Source: Hyalella azteca (Eukaryota; Arthropoda; Malacostraca; Amphipoda; Hyalellidae). From it: a stretch of 64,000 nucleotides of DNA. The notes beneath the pieces were generated by a model that searched no databases, was not told the origin of the DNA, and saw only the letters and a list, made by a program, of their open reading frames with translations. Below are positions 55,757 to 64,000 of this stretch, piece after piece. Both the position numbers and the translations under genes were made by a program. Location of the stretch: positions 231,503 through 295,502 of the forward strand of contig NW_025941668.1 in the NCBI RefSeq assembly GCF_000764305.2, written 5' to 3'. The stretch's first letter is position 1. The number at the start of each line of letters is the position of its first letter.

Positions 55757-58740
55757 CGTTTATTTACTCTCACAGCAACGCCCGTTGTTCGTGTGCCAGG
55801 TCTCTTGTATAAAACTAAGCACACACACACAAGGCAGTCCGCATGACAGTTCGGAGCACTAATAATATTTCGAGTCGTTCTTTGTCAAATTAACCTAGAG
55901 TAGTTCTTAGTCGAACAAAACATGGCATTTGGACCCTCATGTTCTTCACAATTAACCTGTTCTTGTTGATTTTTGTTAATTTGATGATTTTATGGTCTAT
56001 TGTAGTTGCTTGTTGGCAACTTTTTGTAGTTGCCAGGAAGTTTGCCACGTGTAAAGACGTGAAAAATAGTATTTGGTGTGCAATGTTGATGACTCGTGCG
56101 CTTCGTGTACCTGGCTCTACTTAGTGAGCTTTGTTTACCTGGCTCTACTTAGTGAGCCTCGTGTTCCTGGCTCTACTTAGTGAGCTTCGTGTACCTGGCT
56201 CTACTTAGTGGGCTTCGTGTACCTGGCTCTACTTAGTGAGCTTCGTGTACCTGGCTCTACTTAGTGAGCTTCGTGTACCTGGCTCTACTTAGTGAGCTTC
56301 GTGTACTTGGCTCTACTTAGTGTTCAAAGCCGCGTAAATTAACCTAAGTAATACGAGGGAAGGGATGTGTGTACTGCGAAGTACGCTCTCTAGTCTCTCT
56401 TATAATATCTGACTTCTGGAATTGAAAAAATTGTGCTTTGTTAAACCATGCGTAGTTTTCTTGGGGAAAATCCTTTAGAAATTTCTCAAAGTTGTCAGTT
56501 GACATCTAGACATCTATTTGCTTCCCATAATCCTGGAATAGAAGTGTAGCTGCTGCACGGCTGATTTTTGTGTCAAAGATTGTAGAAGCTTGCCGTATAA
56601 GCTGAATTGAGCCTGAGAGATGGAAGGATATTATTATTGTGTTGATGAAGGAAGTAAAGTAGGTGTACCGCACACACTGATGATATTGTTACCATGTTGT
56701 TCACATGATGACATGTACAAAGAATATAAGATATCTTAAGTTATTACGGTCCATCATTCGTATGTACATAAGCTCCTCAGTTCATCAAACATTAGTGAGG
56801 TCATATCTTTCTTGTTCAATGTTGACCACAGTGATGACAGAACCTCATTTGATGTTGCAATGTGAATGTTTTATGTCTGATTGTGCCTCGTATGCCATCG
56901 CATTCTGCTTCGCTGCTGTAAGGTTCTCTTCATTCGTGGAGAATATAATGAATGTTTTGATAGTATGTTATCTCATATTTTTCAAACGCGATGCCCGTTT
57001 TATTAGATTTGACCAGCTATGTTCCAGATAAATGAATTACTCTATTTTTAGAGTGTATTAAATTTATGGTAATTCGATTTAATGAGTCTTTTATTTTTAA
57101 CAATTCTCATCCGTAATCCGATGCCTGCAATCTATTTCCAGAAATTGTGCCTCTTGTAATCTGCGATAAGATATCTGCCGTTCATAGCCTTGAAAACTTC
57201 CTGTAGAATATTTATTATGAAATTCTGTTTTATCTGTAAAACGCAAATGAAAATTTATATTTGTTGTCTTATAATTTTGCTTGAAATCTGTTCCTCGAAT
57301 AACAGTTTATGCCTATGTACGTCGGGCTTCTTTTTACGCAAGGAAAAGTTCCCTGTATTTCACAATTGTTGGTTACTAATGCTTGTTAAATTTATCTCTA
57401 ATTTCCTTGCGTTATACGGTACTCCTAATCTATGGTATGACCTGCTGTAGTTTCATATCGAGCTGCCAAGAGGAATTCCGGTAGAGCTCTTCTTGCTTAT
57501 TTTCCATCAGATTCTTTTATGTTACGTGTCATGACGAATGACAAATGTTTGACGCAAGAAAACCTGCTTGAAAGCACTTATAATTTTTGACGCCACGCTA
57601 CAAAAAGTTTGTGTGTAAGCCGTTAGTCTGTCCTGCCTTGGCGCTCCTGACACGGTCATCTAGTTCCTCTCCTTCTGTTTTAGTGCCTGGCTGAAGTTTG
57701 TCCTGGGATGACGCGTTAATTTTTTTTCTATTGTTACTCAAATTTTTGCGAGGAATTCTTCTTTGTGTGACCGATTGTGTTCTGAAATACGAATTTGGAT
57801 ATTAATATTTGAAGGAAAATTAGGCATGTTTGTTCTTGAATTTGCATGATGTTTCTGGTGCATGCATGCACTCTAATATCGATGTCTTGTTTTCCAAGGT
57901 TAAAAATTTACGTTGGACTGACAAATGAATTTCTATCGAATTATTTATACGAGAAGTGTCGTGTATTTGATATTAAATTTGTGCATTGTTTTTTTTTTTT
58001 TGAAGCTCGGCAAGAATCTTGCCATAAATTCAGTCGTCCAGAGACGGCAAGTTAGATTGGATAGCAACTTGGCACCGCCAAACCGTTTATCTTATTTCCT
58101 TTGAAGCCGCTTCTTTCCTCAACTTGTTACTAGACGAGGTCGAGGTAGCTTGCAAAGCTTCTTCCGAGCGATTACTTATTGAGATGCTTTAAGATTTCAT
58201 TCTATGTTACATGGTTGCTGGTATGTCCAATTATTCACGTGATGTGTCGTGCGAATGAGCAGCAATGACTTATGTATACGCATCGAAATAGAGCTTAAGC
58301 TCATCATCACCAACGCGCTCTACGCTCTGTTGTTCTAACTTAACCTAAAGAGATCTGCTCTTAACTGTTGCCTTCTTTTGAAGCGCCAAAAAAGTATTAT
58401 TTTTGTTGTTGTATTATGATTTTATTTTATAAAATCTAACCCTACAAACCGAAGCTGTGTACAAATTGTATTTAATATCATGCAAAAGAACTGAGGATGG
58501 CTGACACTTGGCTGTTTGCTGGTGAAGATAAGCCATCAAAAGCGTTTACGCTCTAGCCAGCATTGAAGAGGCTTCGTGACTGTAAGTCTGCCGTCGTTGG
58601 ATGAGTGCGTGACAATTGTTCTGTAATATTCCATGAATGCCCTACATACGTCATAACGTTCACAACACTGACCCTGTGAGTACAAAGTTTGAACAGAAAA
58701 GCATAACACGAGCCCGTTTGCATATAAAGGATCTAAGAGA
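55757..58740 (+). other. Probable PCIF1 3' UTR and downstream DNA
   Basis: The sequence after the PCIF1 stop has no supported gene. A 28-bp array lies at 56100-56325. No AATAAA is found close to the stop, so the 3' end is undetermined; variant signals may be used. AT-rich text with short chance frames fills the rest. Confidence 0.4.
56100..56325 (+). repeat. 28-bp minisatellite, eight copies, in PCIF1 3' flank
   Basis: CTTCGTGTACCTGGCTCTAC plus TTAGTGAG repeats with a strict 28-bp period; CTCTAC falls at 56115, 56143, 56171, 56199, 56227, 56255, 56283 and 56311. Copies differ by one to three bases. Confidence 0.9.
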
Positions 58741-58908
58741 GAGCTGCGCGTGTTGGTTGTGTGTGTGGAAGCTCAGAGCAAGTTCACCCTGGAGACCTTC
58801 AAGAGACAACTGGACGTGTTCCTAGGCACAATCCCAGATCGACCTCCCCTACAACACTACCAGCGGCGAGAAGCAAGCAACAGCGTCGTGCATCAGGTGG
58901 CCCAATGA
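58741..58908 (+). pseudogene. Possible LINE C-terminal scrap
   Basis: The frame ending at TGA 58906-58908 reads V-E-A-Q-S-K-F-T-L-E-T-F-K-R-Q-L-D, then F-L-G-T-I-P-D and S-N-S-V-V-H-Q. The pattern (V-x-A-x-S, then an F-K-x-x-L-D helix, then I-P-D) is common at the C-terminus of arthropod non-LTR reverse transcriptases. No upstream domain is present. It could instead be a chance match. Confidence 0.4.
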
Positions 58909-59039
58909 GGGCGGATGAGAGTCTATCCATCGTGGCTTGCTGCTACATCCTAAACAAATGCTAAGGTTTGGACGGTAAAATAGGCCAGTGAAACGAGCAT
59001 AGCGAAGCGTGAGACACATACGTCTGACGCTGAATGAGG

Positions 59040-59150
59040 AGGTAGAGAAGAGTAAATTTGACGGTGTATGAAGCAGTGAGACAGATTCGTTTGACGGTGA
59101 ATATAGCAGTGAGACAGATTCGTTTGACGGTGAATATAGCAGTGAGACAC
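59040..59150. repeat. 33-bp minisatellite, two and a half copies
   Basis: GTGAGACAGATTCGTTTGAC plus GGTGAATATAGCA occurs at about 59078 and 59111, with a decayed copy before and a partial one after. Confidence 0.75.
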
Positions 59151-62100
59151 GCATGTTGAACAGCGTACAATGCACAAGAGTGACAAGACACATTCGACGA
59201 TGCGTATGTAGTTGCCGTAATAGACACCTTCGCTTAGTTTCATTCCAGCGATCCTTCACTACATTACTTGCGTAATTTCTCTCGCTTATGCATTCGTGGA
59301 GTGCCCGTCGATACTTTACGGGCAGATCGTTTTGTGGAACAGTAAACGCGTTGCTCGGCCTTAGGAGTCGCGACTAAGCAGCGTGACGGACGAGGAAGCA
59401 CACGTTCACTCTTCGACGTCATGTCGTCAACTGACTCGTCAGCCAAGAAATAAGCAAGATTTTCTCTACACTGCACCTGACATTGAAGCTTCTTCGCGAA
59501 AAGTTGCACACGAGTGCAATAAAATCACCATCAATATATTATTCCCTCCGAATGAACACACGTTTTCTCTAACTTCTATAATCTTGTGGGTGCCTGCCAC
59601 TTACGCCCGAGAGCGCCATCGAAAAAATATTGTAGTTTTGAAGCGTCGCCGTCGAGCTGTGCCATATGTTTATCTCGCTACCCGCTCCCGTGTAGGCTAT
59701 GAATTTCCTATCGTAGTCTCTACGGCGATTGGTGTTTCAATGCCTTGTACTAATTTGTAACACTCTGTCGGCGATTTGGCTTAGGTCGTTAATGCATGGT
59801 TTTATAGAGCCAGCGAATCTGCAGATATTATCGCTAATTCGATTGCAACCTAACCGTTCGTGAAGCCGATACTTCGCCTGAGAGGAGCTCGTCACTCAGC
59901 GAGCTGTAGTGGACAACTCCATGGCATTGAGATGCTCTTTGGTTCGGAAGAATCCGTCTGCTAAAAAAAATAAATTCTAATAACATGAGCACTAAGTAGG
60001 CTGATCATTGCGCGGAAAATACGCCAAATCGCACATTTTTCCTGAACTTTGTCCGTGCACGGAATCCTGAATGCGTAAGCCACTGAATGGGTTTTGGGTA
60101 AAAGCAAAGGACAGTTAGCAACCTCCACTGCTCGGATATGCGACATGACTGACTCGAGCTCTCAGGCACGATTGTAGTTCGTAATTCGCCCATATTCTAC
60201 TTGCCTCTTATCGTGCGAGTCTGTATAATGACGTACGTTCCACGTTGTACATGGAGTGATATTAGTTATTGTACATACAGTGTTTAGATGTGCATTGAGC
60301 AGTGTACAGTACTGTAGGTGTAAGCTCTGTGTACGTGTCTGTATAGCTGTTGTGTAGTTTTATAAGTAATAGAGCTCCTCAGTAAATGCACTCTCGCCGC
60401 GCGAGGCGCAGGTCCCTCTTCGATTTTCATTTACCCTCAAAAATTATGTTTTTAAGTAAATAGAGATTCCGCGAATATCTTCGGAGTGCTCAGCAATTGT
60501 GGGATGGATCGCTGGAGTGCCGGAAATTTTTGAAAGAAACCAAACGGAAAAAACTCTCTAATTAATCGTTCGAAAAGTTAGCAATTCCGAGCCTAATCCC
60601 TGGTGCCTACTGAAATTTCCAGCGACAGATTGGCAGATTATTGGAAGATGTTACGATGCTAGATGGAGTACGAAAACTGGTAAAGTGAATGATTGAGAAA
60701 TTATATACCGGTTGATATTCTAGTTCCAGCATATATTCAGATGAATCCTCTATTCTCGAAACCATGATAAACTCCAGTAGAGTTAAAAGCAGTTTGGAAG
60801 ATTCCCCAAAAATTCGCAATGGAATGAAATAATTCGAGACAGTATCGGGTTTATATTTTATTAATGGCGAGTTTCTAAACATGTATGGAACATTTTCATA
60901 ATATAGTGAGATGAAAATTGGTTATAGTTATGGAGAAAGTTATGGACAATATAAAGCACGTGCAATATAACAGAGGAGCATGTCTGATTAAGATAGCGTG
61001 CTCACCGAATCATCGGATGAACTGAGCATCGGAGGTAAATATAAACAAAACAAATTGGCGAAACGAAGAGCGAAATCGAGGCTGAGTGCGGTCGCGAGTC
61101 TAAAAACGTTCTGACTACTGAATTAACTTGGTTCTAGACTATACCTATCATTGCATTAGGGGATGAAATGAGTTATCACCGTGAAGCCTCAACACTGGCC
61201 CTCTATCGCACATCGTGAAGCCTCAACACTGGCCCTCTATGACACTGAGGACAAATTTAACTGAAATTAACATGAACAACACAAACGTATAAGTTTAGTA
61301 ACCATGTCGGCCAGATACTGCACCTGCTCCCAACGCCTTTTATGATAAGAGTCGTGGTAACAGAACATTCAATCCTGGTGGTAAGGAGTCAGTGGGGCTG
61401 AGCAAGAAGTGGTTGGGATAGTATTGGCTGCAACTTTTCAAACTTCAAATATTGTGTTAATTTATTCTTCAGAGCAAGTATCTGGTGCAATTGCATGTGA
61501 AGCAGTTACCCAAATAAAGCGATACATTGGCGTTCGACTGGGCGCTCACCCAATCATCTAAGGACATATGGAAAATTTTAATGATACAAATGGCGTAAGC
61601 AAGAACGAATTTCAAGGCTGCGTGCAGTCGGGAGTTTATATAAGTGTTCTGCCTACTGGATGAACTTAATTCTTGATGATAACTACTATAATATAATCAA
61701 GGGATTTGAAACTAATGAGGGACAAATTAGAAGCTTCTATAGGGTATAAAGCTTATAATAATTTAAATATCTTGGAAAAGTTCTGAATAATAATTCGCGA
61801 TTAAATTTAAATATATTTGAAACATTATAACAACGATAATCTTTCTTCCCTGCATCAGCCTAAGGTAGAAAGAATATCAACGATCGAAACTGTACATAAT
61901 ACTAATGCTCGAAAGTTTATAAGTACGTTTGTTTCCATAAATGTTCATACGTTTCAGGCTTGGTATCCAAAAACGCATGTGCATTTAGTCGCGGCGTATG
62001 TATCCATTTGAAGTTTTATTATATGAACCTAAAGTGTTTCTGTGTTTGTACTCGCAACACAGGGTTATATTACACAAAAAATATCTAATTAAAGTCCTTA

Positions 62101-64000
62101 TGAGATAAAATGAAATTTATTAGTCCCCATCGAAAACAGCAAGTGTGATGCAGTGAAAGAAATTAGTGCAGGAGAATTTGGCCAAAGTAACGATGTACTT
62201 TTCACACTATGTAGGTCATCCTGACCCACTTGTGCTGGGTAAAAGGGCGTATCACTGCTACGTGCAGAGAGTGTGCTACTGCTTGGACAATATGACCCAT
62301 ACATTTTAATGAGCTTGCTAGTGAGCACGTGCCTCGACTTAGTTCAGAATTTGATCATTTATTGACGATTTTATGATTATTTATTGATGATTTAATTATG
62401 ATTTATTGATGACTTAATTATGATTTATTGATGATTTATTAATAATTTGATGATCATCTATTGATGATTTGATGGCGATCTATTGATGATTTGATGATGA
62501 ATTATCGAAAGCGAATTATTTTTCCGTGGCAACGCTCCTCTGTGTTTATTTCCGAAATAATCTCGTAATTTTGACAATTTTCCAAGTACTCTAAAACCTG
62601 AAACTACATTTCTTGTATAAGTGGAGGGCGGCGAGTTAAGTGCAGTGGCAACTCAAGCGCAGGTGACAGAACAAATGCTTGCTGGAGGTCACGTGAATAT
62701 TTTAAGCAAAAGCTTAAATGGAATGTCGTTGCCATGACAATAAAATATTTTAGATATTATAGTAGTAAAAATGTATATTAAGGCGTTTAAAATGTAAATG
62801 TTATGATAAATTTCGTGTTATATATTTAAAAGCCGAGTGCGCCTCCCAGTTACCTACAGTATAGAATTCTTTGTTTTATTCATTTAGGTTTCAATCAATA
62901 TTCGCACGAAATTATATCTATAATCATATACCAATGATGGATATAGATGTTAATAGTTTATTTTACGCTACTATTTCATTAAAACATCTTTGATCAGAAA
63001 ATAGCGTCTAATTGATTATGGAGTCTTCAAATAGAAATATGTTGATAATGTTGTAATTGATTTCGAATTATTTAAACGTTTTCATTAAAGTTTTAAATTG
63101 TATGTTGAAAGACCGTAGATTTATCTTTTAAAATAACTTTGTAGCAAATAAGTTTCCAGTCACTCGTCACAGCATCAAACACGCCACACTGCGCTACAGA
63201 CAATATAATATAAATTTCAATTAAATGTTGCAGTATCTTATGATCTTTAAAAAACATTTAGAAATAAATAATTTCAGAGCTATCATTTCATTCATAATGT
63301 CTCTTATTTTTAATGTATAAACATTGACGGCGAGTTAAGTTTTATATTCTATAGCTAGCATTATGATAGACGCACTGTATTCAAAATAAAACCTACATAA
63401 AAAGTATCCTTTTTAATACTATTTCAAAACCCATTGCCAGTTTCTATTGGATTGAAAACTCGCGCAGACAAAAATGATTCCTTTGATTCCAGAACTTTTT
63501 TTCAGTCGGAAAATTTCTAATCAGGTACCGTACTGCAGTTCTAAAAGCATTTGCGCTTTGCCGACGGTAGGCACAAAAACTTGAAGTATTTTCAATAAGA
63601 GCCTAATACGCATCGGCCTAAGCCCTGGAACAGTCAACGTGGACTTTGGGCTCAGCAGACTATTCCAGCACAGTGATTGGCCCAATTCTAACCAATGGGA
63701 GGGCAATCTTTTGTGGCTGAGTATGGGACTGTGCAAACTCGGAAAAGCCAAAATCACATGGGTATGCTACCGGATCGACACTTCAGCGAACTCAAGCGCG
63801 AACTCAAGCGCGATCTCAAGAGGCAAACCTAACTTCACCTTCAACTTACCCAGTCATAAATCCATAAATACCGAACGGATTTCTTTCAAATTTGAAATAT
63901 AAGTAGATAATATTAGTAATTTGTGGACAGATTTATTTCAGAATTTTACATCAACTACTTTTCTATTAACACGGAAAACATGACTTCATTTTCAACTTAC
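59151..64000. other. Right end of window, no gene recognised
   Basis: Only short frames without motifs. A 34-bp direct repeat lies at 61180-61247 (CGTGAAGCCTCAACACTGGC in each copy), and an AT-rich array at 62342-62510. Small GAACTCAAGCGC repeats occur at about 63790-63820. Nothing else can be supported. Confidence 0.5.
62342..62510. repeat. AT-rich minisatellite around TTTATTGATGATTTAATTATGA
   Basis: TTATTGATGATTTAATTATG and variants (CTATTGATGATTTGATGG) repeat seven or eight times at roughly 20-24 bp with drifting sequence. Confidence 0.75.

Noticed and set aside
59383..59760. 125-residue plus-strand frame (M-T-D-E-E-A-H-V...)
   Set aside because: No recognisable motif, no splice context, and composition not clearly coding; could not be supported.

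Overview
The window is nuclear DNA of an animal. Genes are split by many GT-AG introns, the sequence is AT-rich, and introns and intergenic DNA are crowded with DNA transposons, LINEs, tRNA-derived SINEs and minisatellites. The two recognisable proteins and the repeat types fit an arthropod, perhaps a crustacean; the species cannot be named from this sequence. The assembly has one 353-base gap (37794-38146), and the base run just before it looks like leftover sequencing adapter.

Layout, left to right. 1-989: last three exons of an unidentified plus-strand gene. 990-13180: no gene; a 31-bp minisatellite, a decayed hAT-type element, a tRNA-derived SINE, remnants of a LINE 3' end on both strands, and a diverged family of direct repeats spanning about 7.4-13.1 kb. 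13.2-20 kb: one long, broken LINE (gag-like ORF1 with zinc knuckles, endonuclease, reverse transcriptase, RNase H) with a MITE inserted in its endonuclease. 20.9-22.1 kb: ORF1 of a second LINE. 23049-34557: a complete 15-exon INTS11 gene (Integrator endonuclease, 597 aa). 34.9-44.3 kb: intergenic DNA with five terminal-inverted-repeat elements. 44593-55756: a 14-exon PCIF1 gene (cap-adenosine N6-methyltransferase, 1187 aa). 55.8-64 kb: probable PCIF1 3' UTR, a LINE C-terminal scrap and otherwise featureless DNA.

INTS11 and PCIF1 lie head to tail, and both products work with RNA polymerase II: Integrator cleaves nascent RNA, and PCIF1 binds the phosphorylated CTD through its WW domain and methylates the cap-adjacent adenosine. 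They have separate, distant starts, so adjacency is probably chance.

The most unusual pattern concerns splice junctions. At four junctions of INTS11 and one of PCIF1, the edge of the exon plus its splice site has been copied in tandem into the intron (units of 44, 29, 33, 25 and 51 bp). At the four junctions where I read the frame through the copies, using any extra copy meets an early in-frame stop, so only the exon-proximal splice site gives a full protein. Other points are a GC-AG intron in INTS11, a shortened INTS11 C-terminal domain, and an NPPL rather than NPPF catalytic motif in PCIF1. I found no wholly new multi-gene system.
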